In this document: positions 38,787 through 47,858 of the stretch, piece by piece
How the letters are laid out: the number at the start of each line of letters is the position of its first letter
How positions within the stretch are numbered: position 1 is the stretch's first letter
Origin: Flammeovirga pectinis
GTDB taxonomy: Bacteria; Bacteroidota; Bacteroidia; Cytophagales; Flammeovirgaceae
Direction of reading: 5' to 3'
DNA: 64,000 nucleotides
Assembly: GCF_003970675.1 (NCBI RefSeq)
Contig: NZ_CP034562.1
Span: forward strand, 1,302,001-1,366,000
Made by a program: the position numbers and the translations under genes
Notes under the pieces: model-generated
Databases searched by the model: none
What the model was told of the DNA's origin: nothing
Seen by the model: only the letters and a program-made list of their open reading frames with translations

Positions 38787-39740
38787 ATGCATTACAAAAT
38801 GAAACATTCTAGAAGAGAATTTATCAAATATATGGCAAAAGGTAGTGCTTTGGCAAGTGCGGGTTTTTTATTACCTACTAACCTTTTATATGCTGAAAAT
38901 AAACCTGTTAAGTTGACTGTTTTACATACAAATGATACACATAGTCAGATTGATCCTTTTGGAGCATCACATAAAAAATACCCAAGTATGGGGGGAGTAT
39001 CTAAAAGAAAAGCCTTAATTGAAACGATTAGAGCTGAAGAAGAAAATGTACTTCTATTGGATGCCGGAGATATTTTTCAGGGAACGCCTTATTTTAATTT
39101 TTTTAAAGGGGAAATTGAATTTAAAGCAATGTCAGAAATGAAATATGATGCTGCAACAATGGGTAACCACGATTTTGATATTAAGGTAGATGGTTTTACA
39201 AATGCATTACCACATGCCAACTTCGACTTTGTTGTAAGTAATTACGATTTTAAGAATACATCTCTTGATGGTAGAACAAAACCTTATAAAATAATAAATA
39301 AGGGAGGTGTGAAAATTGGTATTTTCGGAATTTGTATTGCTTTAGATGGACTTGTTGCTAAATCTTGTTATCAAGAAACTGTTTATCAAGATGGAATTGA
39401 TGTGGCACAAGAATATACAAGAATTTTAAAGCAAGAAGAAAAATGCGATTTGGTAGTATGTCTCTCTCATTTAGGTTACACTGCCTTTACCCCAACAGAT
39501 TATGATGATAAAATTTTAGCAGCCAAAACAAAAGATATTGATATAATTATTGGAGGACATTCACATACGTTTTTGGATGAACCAGATGTTCGAAAAAATG
39601 CAGAAGGAAAAGATGTTTTAGTCACGCAAGTGGGGTATGCTGGTATTAAATTAGGTAGAGTAGATTTTTACTTTAATGCTTCAAAAAAGAATAAATTAGC
39701 ATGGTCAACAGATTCTTTTCAAAATTATGCATTAGATTAG
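38787..39740 (+). CDS. 5'-nucleotidase metallophosphatase domain protein with Tat-type signal
   Basis: The 317-residue protein carries a twin-arginine signal, SRREFIKYMAKGSALASAG, and mature metallophosphoesterase motifs. These are VLHTNDTHSQIDPF, LLDAGDIFQGTPYFN, TMGNHDFD and IIGGHSHTFL, which supply the Asp, His and Asn ligands of the two-metal centre. It corresponds to the N-terminal half of UshA-type nucleotidases. The first ATG (38787) and a second at 38799 are both possible; the latter gives a more typical Tat leader. It follows the C-domain lipoprotein by 6 bp and is probably translated from the same message. Tat export suggests folding with metal in the cytoplasm before export. Confidence 0.88.
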   Translation: MHYKMKHSRREFIKYMAKGSALASAGFLLPTNLLYAENKPVKLTVLHTNDTHSQIDPFGASHKKYPSMGGVSKRKALIETIRAEEENVLLLDAGDIFQGTPYFNFFKGEIEFKAMSEMKYDAATMGNHDFDIKVDGFTNALPHANFDFVVSNYDFKNTSLDGRTKPYKIINKGGVKIGIFGICIALDGLVAKSCYQETVYQDGIDVAQEYTRILKQEEKCDLVVCLSHLGYTAFTPTDYDDKILAAKTKDIDIIIGGHSHTFLDEPDVRKNAEGKDVLVTQVGYAGIKLGRVDFYFNASKKNKLAWSTDSFQNYALD

Positions 39741-39788
39741 GTCAGGAAAATTAGCTTTTGTATTTAATCTAGATTTGATAATTAGTCT

Positions 39789-41210
39789 ATGAAATTGTCT
39801 TTCAATCATTTATCATTAATTGTAAGTGTTATAGGTGCAGGTGTATTTATACTGTTTCCAACTATCACTACTGATGTTTTAAATGATATCATTAACTATC
39901 TTTTAACGACCTTTGATACGTTTTTTCTATGGACTATATCCCTTATTTTAATCATTTGTATAGGTCTTATTTTATCTCCATTTTCAAAAAATAAATTGGG
40001 TGGTGAGAACGCAAAAACTGAATTTTCTACATTCTCATGGATAGCAATGCTTTTTGCTGCAGGTATGGGAAGTGGGTTAATATTTTGGGGAGTAGCAGAG
40101 CCTATCTATCATTTAAATTCTCCTCTTAATACTTTACATGACGGTGTTTTTTCTTTGGCGATAACAGATTTCCATTGGGGGCTTCATGCATGGGCAATTT
40201 ATGCTTTTTCTGGTTTAGTAATAGGTTGGTTTTCTTATAATGAAGGTAGAGAAATGACAATTTCCGCCTCATTTACAAAAGAAAATTCATCTATATATCA
40301 ACTATTTGATGTGTTAGCTGTAGTTGCAATTCTATTTGGTGTAGCGGGTACTTTAGCCAACTCTATAGCATTAATAGAAACAGGCGTACAGAGTATTATA
40401 TCAGAAAACATTGGGGGGTTAACATTTCGTTTCTTACTTCTAGCTTTTATTTCATTAGTATTTATAGCCTCCTCACTAAGTGGATTAAATAAGGGGGTTA
40501 AATACCTAAGTAATTTTAATGTAGCGTTGGCCTTATTACTCCTACTAATAGTGGCATATTTAGTTGGTTTCGGCAATGTATTAAATTATTTTTTCGAGTC
40601 ATCTATTGCCTATATCAAGGCACTACCTACTTTATCTTTTGTAATAGCAGAAGGCTCTGAAAGTTGGTCGCATGGCTGGACAATAATCTATTTTCTTTGG
40701 TGGATATCTTGGGCTCCGTTTACAGGTTTGTTTATTGCAAGAATCTCTAAAGGAAGAACAATAAGAGAGTTTTTATTTGGAGTAATTCTGTACCCTACAA
40801 TTATTACAATAATATGGTTTGCAACCTTTGGAGGTGGAGGCTTTTTAGCAGAGAACTTTAAAGAAATACAAACAGCCACAAATACAAATTATACTTTAGG
40901 CTTATTTACCTTATTAAATAATTTTGGGATTGGAAATATCTTAGGTTTACTTTCTATAGGTCTGTTAACCACTTTTGTAATAACAAGTGCGGATTCTGCA
41001 ATTTATGTTACGGTTTTACTTACTAAAAAAACATCGATGACAAATAAACTAATTTGGAGTGCCGTACTCATTGGAATTAGTTCTGCTTTGTTGATTCGGA
41101 ACAATCTTGATCTAAATAAAGTTATTGCTATAACAGGTGCAATTCCTTTCGTTTTAATTTTAATTGCTCAAGGAATTAAGTTTTTAATAGTGATAAATAA
41201 AAAAAGATGA
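39789..41210 (+). CDS. BCCT-family betaine/choline/carnitine transporter
   Basis: This 473-residue integral membrane protein has about 12 hydrophobic helices. The BCCT signatures are clear: the glycine-rich stretch AAGMGSGLIFWGVAEPIYH in helix 3, and GWTIIYFLWWISWAPFTGLF with the Trp-rich helix used for betaine-type substrates. The C-terminal tail is very short and lacks the long osmosensing extension of BetP. It likely imports a trimethylammonium osmolyte driven by sodium or protons, useful to a marine organism; substrate is inferred from family only. It starts 48 bp after the nucleotidase pair on the same strand. Confidence 0.88.
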   Translation: MKLSFNHLSLIVSVIGAGVFILFPTITTDVLNDIINYLLTTFDTFFLWTISLILIICIGLILSPFSKNKLGGENAKTEFSTFSWIAMLFAAGMGSGLIFWGVAEPIYHLNSPLNTLHDGVFSLAITDFHWGLHAWAIYAFSGLVIGWFSYNEGREMTISASFTKENSSIYQLFDVLAVVAILFGVAGTLANSIALIETGVQSIISENIGGLTFRFLLLAFISLVFIASSLSGLNKGVKYLSNFNVALALLLLLIVAYLVGFGNVLNYFFESSIAYIKALPTLSFVIAEGSESWSHGWTIIYFLWWISWAPFTGLFIARISKGRTIREFLFGVILYPTIITIIWFATFGGGGFLAENFKEIQTATNTNYTLGLFTLLNNFGIGNILGLLSIGLLTTFVITSADSAIYVTVLLTKKTSMTNKLIWSAVLIGISSALLIRNNLDLNKVIAITGAIPFVLILIAQGIKFLIVINKKR

Positions 41211-41274
41211 CGAATATCACTAGTATTTAGAATTGTTAGGGTAGTAGTAAAGTACAAAACACCTTTTACCTATT

Positions 41275-41281
41275 TATTTTG
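41275..41281 (+). promoter_or_regulatory. Possible -7 promoter element of the flavoprotein gene
   Basis: TATTTTG lies 34 bp before the ATG at 41316. The same heptamer precedes susC, the large amylase, the DUF1761 gene and, on the other strand, the giant gene. Confidence 0.35.
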
Positions 41282-41315
41282 TAAGGCAGGATACGATTTA
41301 CACTTTAAGAAAATT

Positions 41316-42374
41316 ATGAAGATTTACGATGTTATTATTATTGGAAGTGGGCAGGCTGGTTTGTCGGTTGCTTATTTCTTAAATAAACATAATTTAGATT
41401 ATTTGATTTTAGATAATAATACTAAAGCAGGTGGATCTTGGTTAAAAGTTTGGGACTCTCTCAAATTATTTTCTCCTGGTATTTATTCTTCTTTATCAGG
41501 CTGGATGATCCGCCCTCCAAAAGAAGAGTATCCAAATAAAAATGAGTTCATTACGTATATGTCTAACTATGAGAAGAGATATGATTTTCCTATAAAAAGA
41601 CCCGTAAATGTAACCTCTGTAACTCATGACGGAGAATACTATCATATAGAAACAGATGGAGAAAAATATATTTCTAGAACTGTAATAGGAAGTACAGGAA
41701 CAGCTGCAAACCCTAAAATTCCAAAATTTGAAGGAGTAGAGAATTTTAAAGGAGAACAACTTCATTCTATAAATTATAGAAACCCAAAACAGTTAAAAGG
41801 TAAAAAGGTACTTATTATTGGAGGTGGTAATAGTGGGGCACAAATCGTATCAGAATTATCAAAGACAAATAAAGTGCAATGGGCAACTTTTACGCCGTTA
41901 ACATTTTTGCCAGACGATGTAGATGGTAGGTATTTGTTTAATAATGCAACTCAAAAATACAGATCGTTATTAAAAGGAGAACTAAAAAAAGAAGAATATT
42001 CTCTTGCTGATATAGTAATGATTGATTCTGTGAAAAATGCGAGAGCAAGAGGTGTTTTACATGCTCGACGTTCGACATTCACTTTCAAATCAGACGGTGT
42101 AGTTTGGGAAGATGGTACTTCAGAAACTTTTGATGCAGTAATATGGTGTACTGGGTTTAAGGCAAATTTAAGTTTTTTATCAGACTTAAATATTGTTGAA
42201 AACGGAGAAGTAAAAACAAATGGTACAAGAGTAGAGAACCTAAAAGGATTATGGCTAGTTGGTTATGGAAATTGGACAGGCTTTGCATCTGCTACCATTT
42301 ATGGAGTAGGGAAAACTGCAAAGAATACTGTTGAAGAAGTAATCGAATACCTAATCAATTTGAAATTTGGGTAG
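41316..42374 (+). CDS. ArsO-like NAD(P)/FAD-dependent monooxygenase
   Basis: This 352-residue two-dinucleotide-binding flavoprotein has an FAD Rossmann motif IIGSGQAGLSVAYFL at residues 7-21. A second NAD(P) Rossmann motif, IIGGGNSGAQIVSEL, lies near residue 170. The segments SLKLFSPGIYSSLSGW and FLPDDVDGRYLFNNAT are close to those I know from ArsO-type flavoproteins found in arsenic resistance clusters. No ars genes are near it, so the substrate is open. It may oxidise small organics like other flavin monooxygenases. It has its own promoter-like element and a weak terminator after it. Confidence 0.72.
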   Translation: MKIYDVIIIGSGQAGLSVAYFLNKHNLDYLILDNNTKAGGSWLKVWDSLKLFSPGIYSSLSGWMIRPPKEEYPNKNEFITYMSNYEKRYDFPIKRPVNVTSVTHDGEYYHIETDGEKYISRTVIGSTGTAANPKIPKFEGVENFKGEQLHSINYRNPKQLKGKKVLIIGGGNSGAQIVSELSKTNKVQWATFTPLTFLPDDVDGRYLFNNATQKYRSLLKGELKKEEYSLADIVMIDSVKNARARGVLHARRSTFTFKSDGVVWEDGTSETFDAVIWCTGFKANLSFLSDLNIVENGEVKTNGTRVENLKGLWLVGYGNWTGFASATIYGVGKTAKNTVEEVIEYLINLKFG

Positions 42375-42466
42375 AATTTACTGCTCAAGTTAGAACCTCA
42401 AAAGTATACAATAACAATAGAATAAATGGTTGCTTACCTAAAAAGTGATAGACAATAAAATAAACG

Positions 42467-42491
42467 CACAAAATAAACTTTGTGTTTTTTT
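42467..42491 (+). terminator. Weak terminator after the ArsO-like gene
   Basis: CACAAA (42467-42472) pairs with TTTGTG (42479-42484), followed by seven T residues. The stem is short, so efficiency is uncertain. Confidence 0.5.
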
Positions 42492-42522
42492 ATGCCCAAT
42501 TTTAGCATTTTGTAAAAATCAT

Positions 42523-42642
42523 GTACCCTTATAAAATGCTTTTTAATAGTGTTTAAGTGGGTTTTCGTACCCTTTTTAAAATGTATTTTGTACCCTTAAA
42601 AAGATGCTTGTACATAAATTGAGTACCCTAATTTGTATCCTT
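42523..42642 (+). repeat. Array of GTACCCTT direct repeats upstream of the chitinase
   Basis: GTACCCTT or a close variant starts at 42523, 42567, 42590, 42623 (GTACCCTA) and 42635 (GTATCCTT), with a half-match GTACAT at 42610. The first two copies share the extension ending AAAATG; the third ends AAAGATG. All face the same way. It looks like a binding array for an activator or repressor. Confidence 0.65.
42608..42635 (+). promoter_or_regulatory. Possible chitinase promoter inside the repeat array
   Basis: TTG at 42608-42610 and TAATTTG at 42629-42635 are spaced 18 bp, close to the Bacteroidota -33/-7 pattern. The last two GTACCC copies overlap it. Confidence 0.35.
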
Positions 42643-42767
42643 TAAGGGTTTGTTTTCTAGTGATTTAAAGAATTATGTTTGAGAAACAACCAGTAGCAGG
42701 GTAGTTCCCTTCAGTACTACTCACAGACATTTTGCTACTACATTTTATATTTCAAACTACCACTACG

Positions 42768-45700
42768 ATGAACAACATCAGAAAGAAGTTCTTAATAGGA
42801 CTTTCTGCATGGCTCATGTACATGATGCCAGCTATTGGAGTTTTCGGTCAGATCGACACGGGAAGTCCTTACTCTATTGCGGATCACGAAAAACAAGTAA
42901 TCGGCTATGTTCCTAACTGGGATTCATGGAAAGGTGCTGACTTTAATATTCCAAAAGGAGCATTAAATCACTACAACATTGATTACTCTCAGTACACAAT
43001 TCTTAATTTCTCTTTCTTTGGCGTTGCCGTTGATGGTTCGATGCACAGTGGAGATTTAAGAAACAAACAAATCTACCAAGACGGCCAAATTCAACAGCCT
43101 ACAGATTTGTTACATCCAGATAAGTACTCAAGTCACGATCAAGCAATGGTACTTGGCATACCTCAAGAATTTTGGGGATGGGACGATGTACTTACTGAAC
43201 TTGGGTATGAACCAAACCCAGGTGGAGGTTATTTAGGTTGGGTAAAAACAGCTACTGGCGAGACTGGTAATTGGCCACTTACAGAATATCCAACTCCGGG
43301 TATGGTAGCTATTGCACACCAATATGGTATTAAAGTTATGGCTTCTATTGGTGGATGGTCTATGTGTAAACATTTTCCTGAAATGGCCGCTGATCCTGTA
43401 AAGAAAGCACGTTTTATTCAAGACTGTATCACTTTAGTAGAAGATTACGGGTTTGATGGTATTGATATTGACTGGGAATACCCAGGTCCATTTGCAGGAA
43501 TGAATTTTATAGGTTCAGAAGATGATTATCACAACTATACTTTATTGATGCAAGACATCCGTGAAGCAATAGGACCAGACAGGTTAATTACTGCAGCATT
43601 TAGTGCAGCTCCAACTAAGTTAGAAAATTTAGAGTGGAGTGAATTAAATAAGGTAATGGATTACTATAACATGATGACGTATGATTTTCATGGTGGATGG
43701 TCTGGAATCGCAGGTCACAACTCTCCTTTATATCCTTATGATGGAGAAGAATGGGGAGCGTTTTCTTGGGATGAGACGTTTACTTACATGCGTGATCAAT
43801 TAGGAATTGATACAGAGAAAATTAATATGGGTATGGCCTTTTATGGTCGTGGTGTAGTAGTAGATGGAGCACCTGGCGTAAATGCACCTACCATCAAAAA
43901 AGATATTACATTTTCTGTAGACGGACCTGTTTCTTCTGCAGCAGATATGAACCACTGGGGAGCAACAGAAGGTTCGCCTTATTATTTCCAAGTAAAAGAA
44001 GCTATTGTAAATGGTGGATGGACAAAACATTGGGATGATCAAGCAAAAGTACCTTACTTAACAAAAACAGAAAGTGGCGTAAGTTATTTTACAAGTTATG
44101 ATGATGAGGAATCAATTAAGTTAAAGTCAGAATACATTACTAATAATAATATTGGTGGAGTAATTATCTGGCAAATGTTTACAGACTGGAATGTAGGTCC
44201 GGAAACAAGTAAAATAGGTACTTATCCAATCTGCCCTGACACAAAACCAGAATTAGTTCATGTAGTAAATAAAGTTTTTGCTGAAAATGCAGGTCCTGTT
44301 AATCCAGCACCAGTTATTGCTATTACTGCAGAAACGACAATCGAACAAACGGAATTATCGGCTATTTCTTTCTCTTTCACAGCTACTGATTATACTGGAA
44401 TTAGTGCAGTAGAAGCAACTGCAAATGGTGAAGTAGTTACGTTAACTTCATCAGAGGGAATTTACATGGGATCATTTGTTCCGACTGCATTTGGTGAGCA
44501 AGTGATTAGTGTTACAGCAACTGATGATCAAGGGAAAAGTGCTACAAGAACAGCGAAAGTTGTCGTTGTAAACCCATCGGTTCCAAATGTTGCTCCAACA
44601 ATTTCTATTACTGCTCCTGCAGCTGCTTCTGAGGTTGTACAAGCTTCATTATCAGCTATAGAAATTACTACAGAAGCTGCCGACGAAGATGGAACAATTG
44701 CAAGTGTAACTATTTCAGTAGATGGGCAATCATTTGATACAGCAACTGCATCATGGACACCTTCTGCTTTTGGTGAATATACAATTACAGCAACTGTAAC
44801 AGATAACGAAGGAGAGACTGCAACTGCAACAATATCAGTTACAATTACCGAAGAAACAACAACTGGAGGTGGATGTACTGCTGAAGAATACGCAGGTTAT
44901 CCATCAATCTATAATTCAGGAGATGTAGTTAGTTTTGAAGGAGTACTTTATGAAGCACAAGTAAATAATCTTTACAATGTAACTCCAGGATCAGCAGAAC
45001 ACTGGTGGAAAACTTTAGGCCCATGTGAGGTGGGACCGATTGCTCCTCAAGTAAGTTTTGTAACGCCAACAGCAGAGACAATTCAAACAACATCTTTCCC
45101 TGTAAGTATTAGTGTAGTAGCTAACGCAACAGATGAAGACGGTACAATTTCTACAGTTGAATATGCAGTAAATGGTACAACTATTTCAGAAGGTAATTAC
45201 GATATCACTGCTCTAGGGGAATACAACTTCACTGTAGTAGCCACTGATAATGATGGTCAAACAGCTATAGATCAAGTAAAAGTAACAGTAGTTGCACCTC
45301 AGCCTGTTGCACCAACTGTAAGTTTTGCTACGTTAAAAGATGAAAGTGTAATGGTTGAAACTTTACCATATACTTTAGATTTGACATCTAGTAGTGCAGA
45401 TGAAGACGGTAGTATAGTTTCTGTTGAAATTACAGTAAATGGCGAAGCAGTAAGTGAAACTACTTATGATGCAACTACATATGGTGAGTATATTATTGTA
45501 GCTACTGTTACAGATAACGATGGTCAAACAGGAACAGTTCAAGCAACAGTTAATGTTACAGAACCACAACCAATTGCACCAATAGTAGCTTTAACTACTC
45601 CAGTTGCGGGTAGTGTAGAAGTAGAAACATTGCCTTACTATATTTCTTTATCTTCAACTTCATCTGATGAAGATGGTGATATTACATCAATAGTATATAC

Positions 45701-47798
45701 TGTGAATGGAGTAGAAGTAGCAGAAGGAGATTATTCTGCAACAACATATGGAAGTTATGTAGTTGAAGTAACAGCTACTGATAACGATGGTTTAACAGCT
45801 TCAGCTCAAGCAACTGTAGTTCTTACAGAACCAGTTGATGTAGTAGATTGTCCTCATCCAACTTGGAATGCAGCTGATATTTATACAGGTGGAAATCAGG
45901 TTGTACATGAAGGTAAGATCTATAAAGCAAAATGGTGGACTCAAGGTAATAATCCAAATGGAGGAGACCCTTGGGAAGATACAGGAGATGTATGTGGCAA
46001 TGGAGGTCTTGGAGACATCGTTCCTACTATAACATTCCTTCACCCATCTGGAGATACATACACTGCTTTAACTACAATTGATATTGAAGTGGAAGCTACA
46101 GATGAGAATGGAGTAGTATCAAATGTTACTTTAGAAGTAGATGGAGTTACTGTTAATGGAAACTCTACATCATTTACTCCAGTATCTTTTGGAACTTATG
46201 TAATTACTGCAACAGCAATTGATGATCAAAGTAATACAACTGTAACGACAAAAACTGTAGAATTTACTTCATCAGCAGTAACAGATGTAAATGCAGACGG
46301 TACTATCAATATAACAGGTCCTTTTGCACCAGCACCATCTGGAGCGCAACGTATTATTGGTTATGTACCTACTTGGAAAGGAAGTCCAGGAGATTTAGAT
46401 TATTCTAAAGTAACTCATGTGAATGTTTCTTTCTTAGTGTACGATACAAAAGTTGGAGGTTCTTATACAGATGCTGACTTTGCTTCTGGAGAATATACGG
46501 CAGAATCTTTACATGTGTTAGATTCGTTACTACCAATTATTGTAACAAAAGCACATAGCCAAGGAGCAACAGTTTCTATTGCAGTAGGTGGAGCAGAAGA
46601 TTATGGTTTCCTTAAATTAATGGAAGTATATCAAACAAATCCAGCGTCTATTTCTACAGCAGCAGATAAATTATTAGCGTACGTAGATCAGTACAATTTA
46701 GATGGTATTGATTTAGATATGGAGTGCTGGTGGGCAGATCCTGCAATTCCTGGAACATCTGAACAAGGTGGTAGAAAACGTGGTACTGATAAGTGGAACG
46801 AAAATGTTGATCAAGGGGCACATCCTGCATCTTATGGTCTAACATTATTAGCAAAAAAGTTACGTGCTAAACGTCCCTCTTTATTATTATCGTCAGCAGT
46901 ATTTGCCACACCTTGGTATGGTAATAACTACGATGCTAACATGGTAGATTACTTAGATTGGTTAGGTTTAATGACGTATGATTTTACAGGTTCTTGGAAT
47001 GATTCTCCAGTAGGTCCTCATTCATCTTTATATGATGTAGACCAAAGTAAATACTCAAAAGCGTCTGCTGATAATCCTATTTATTCTGTTGAAACTTCGT
47101 TGAATTATTGGAGTGGAGATTGGGCTACATGGCAGGGTTCAGGTCATGAAGTTCATGAGAGTAAATTAGCAATTGGTGTTCCTTTCTATGGTTATGATTT
47201 ATCTCAAACTAAAGCTGAGGCAGGTCAGGGAGCTAATGGATTTTACTTTATTGGTTATGATGAAATTATTGATCAATATCCAAATGCAGCAACTTCTTAT
47301 GATCCAAACGATGCCAACCAGTTGAATGGATATATTGGTGAAGATGGAAGAGAAATCTATTATGAAACACCAAAAGGAGCAGGCGCTAAAGTAGCGTATG
47401 CAAGAGCAAATGGATTACAAGGAACAATTATTTGGGAGTTAACTTTTGATGTAACTGATACATCAAATAGCTTATTACAAGCAATGAACGATGAGTTATC
47501 TGGTAATTCAAGACAAGCAGCAAATCAACTTAACTTAGAAGAAGAGTTGTTTGATGTTGTGTCATATCCGAACCCTTTCACTCAATCAACTAAAATTATG
47601 TTGAATGTGAAAGAAGAAGGAGCAATGCAATTACAAATATTCAATTTGCAAGGAAGTATGTTACAGTCAATTATTCAAGATGTTCCAAGTGGAAAAACAG
47701 TACTTGAAATTGAAGGTGCAAGTTTATCTTCTGGAATCTACTTGGTTAAAGTTCAGGTAGGTGAACAACAAGTAGTAAAGAGAATAATTAAAAAATAG
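42768..47798 (+). CDS. chiA: T9SS-secreted chitinase with two GH18 domains and two chitin-binding modules
   Basis: Counting from the ATG at 42768 (a TTG at 42732 is less likely) the protein has 1676 residues and a signal peptide ending VFGQ. GH18 domain 1 (about 35-520) has the catalytic DGIDIDWEYPG with Glu237 and YYNMMTYDFHG. Then come about six Ig/PKD-like repeats ('PTISITAP...DEDGTI...FGEYTITATVTDN'). Two CBM5/12-type modules lie among them (GCTAEEYAGYPSIYNSGD and DCPHPTWNAADIYTGGN). GH18 domain 2 has DGIDLDMECWW with Glu1319 and LGLMTYDFTGSW. A T9SS sorting domain (YPNPFTQS to KRIIKK) ends it. The two-headed layout resembles ChiA of Flavobacterium johnsoniae, which degrades crystalline chitin outside the cell. 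Confidence 0.93.
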   Translation: MNNIRKKFLIGLSAWLMYMMPAIGVFGQIDTGSPYSIADHEKQVIGYVPNWDSWKGADFNIPKGALNHYNIDYSQYTILNFSFFGVAVDGSMHSGDLRNKQIYQDGQIQQPTDLLHPDKYSSHDQAMVLGIPQEFWGWDDVLTELGYEPNPGGGYLGWVKTATGETGNWPLTEYPTPGMVAIAHQYGIKVMASIGGWSMCKHFPEMAADPVKKARFIQDCITLVEDYGFDGIDIDWEYPGPFAGMNFIGSEDDYHNYTLLMQDIREAIGPDRLITAAFSAAPTKLENLEWSELNKVMDYYNMMTYDFHGGWSGIAGHNSPLYPYDGEEWGAFSWDETFTYMRDQLGIDTEKINMGMAFYGRGVVVDGAPGVNAPTIKKDITFSVDGPVSSAADMNHWGATEGSPYYFQVKEAIVNGGWTKHWDDQAKVPYLTKTESGVSYFTSYDDEESIKLKSEYITNNNIGGVIIWQMFTDWNVGPETSKIGTYPICPDTKPELVHVVNKVFAENAGPVNPAPVIAITAETTIEQTELSAISFSFTATDYTGISAVEATANGEVVTLTSSEGIYMGSFVPTAFGEQVISVTATDDQGKSATRTAKVVVVNPSVPNVAPTISITAPAAASEVVQASLSAIEITTEAADEDGTIASVTISVDGQSFDTATASWTPSAFGEYTITATVTDNEGETATATISVTITEETTTGGGCTAEEYAGYPSIYNSGDVVSFEGVLYEAQVNNLYNVTPGSAEHWWKTLGPCEVGPIAPQVSFVTPTAETIQTTSFPVSISVVANATDEDGTISTVEYAVNGTTISEGNYDITALGEYNFTVVATDNDGQTAIDQVKVTVVAPQPVAPTVSFATLKDESVMVETLPYTLDLTSSSADEDGSIVSVEITVNGEAVSETTYDATTYGEYIIVATVTDNDGQTGTVQATVNVTEPQPIAPIVALTTPVAGSVEVETLPYYISLSSTSSDEDGDITSIVYTVNGVEVAEGDYSATTYGSYVVEVTATDNDGLTASAQATVVLTEPVDVVDCPHPTWNAADIYTGGNQVVHEGKIYKAKWWTQGNNPNGGDPWEDTGDVCGNGGLGDIVPTITFLHPSGDTYTALTTIDIEVEATDENGVVSNVTLEVDGVTVNGNSTSFTPVSFGTYVITATAIDDQSNTTVTTKTVEFTSSAVTDVNADGTINITGPFAPAPSGAQRIIGYVPTWKGSPGDLDYSKVTHVNVSFLVYDTKVGGSYTDADFASGEYTAESLHVLDSLLPIIVTKAHSQGATVSIAVGGAEDYGFLKLMEVYQTNPASISTAADKLLAYVDQYNLDGIDLDMECWWADPAIPGTSEQGGRKRGTDKWNENVDQGAHPASYGLTLLAKKLRAKRPSLLLSSAVFATPWYGNNYDANMVDYLDWLGLMTYDFTGSWNDSPVGPHSSLYDVDQSKYSKASADNPIYSVETSLNYWSGDWATWQGSGHEVHESKLAIGVPFYGYDLSQTKAEAGQGANGFYFIGYDEIIDQYPNAATSYDPNDANQLNGYIGEDGREIYYETPKGAGAKVAYARANGLQGTIIWELTFDVTDTSNSLLQAMNDELSGNSRQAANQLNLEEELFDVVSYPNPFTQSTKIMLNVKEEGAMQLQIFNLQGSMLQSIIQDVPSGKTVLEIEGASLSSGIYLVKVQVGEQQVVKRIIKK

Positions 47799-47823
47799 TC
47801 TTAACACACTATAGTTCTTATGT

Positions 47824-47858
47824 AATTAGCCTGTCAATTTTATTGGCAGGCTAATTTT
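47824..47858. terminator. Terminator between chitinase and the convergent CDF gene
   Basis: A 15-bp stem with one mismatch (AATTAGCCTGTCAAT at 47824-47838 with ATTGGCAGGCTAATT at 47842-47856) is followed by T residues on the plus strand. Confidence 0.88.

Larger units (their letters stand above)
42375..42767. other. Long chitinase upstream region
   Basis: These 393 bp contain no gene. They hold a small terminator (42467-42491), the GTACCC direct-repeat array (42523-42642) and a promoter-like pair within it. About 130 bp of leader lie before the ATG at 42768. Confidence 0.6.
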
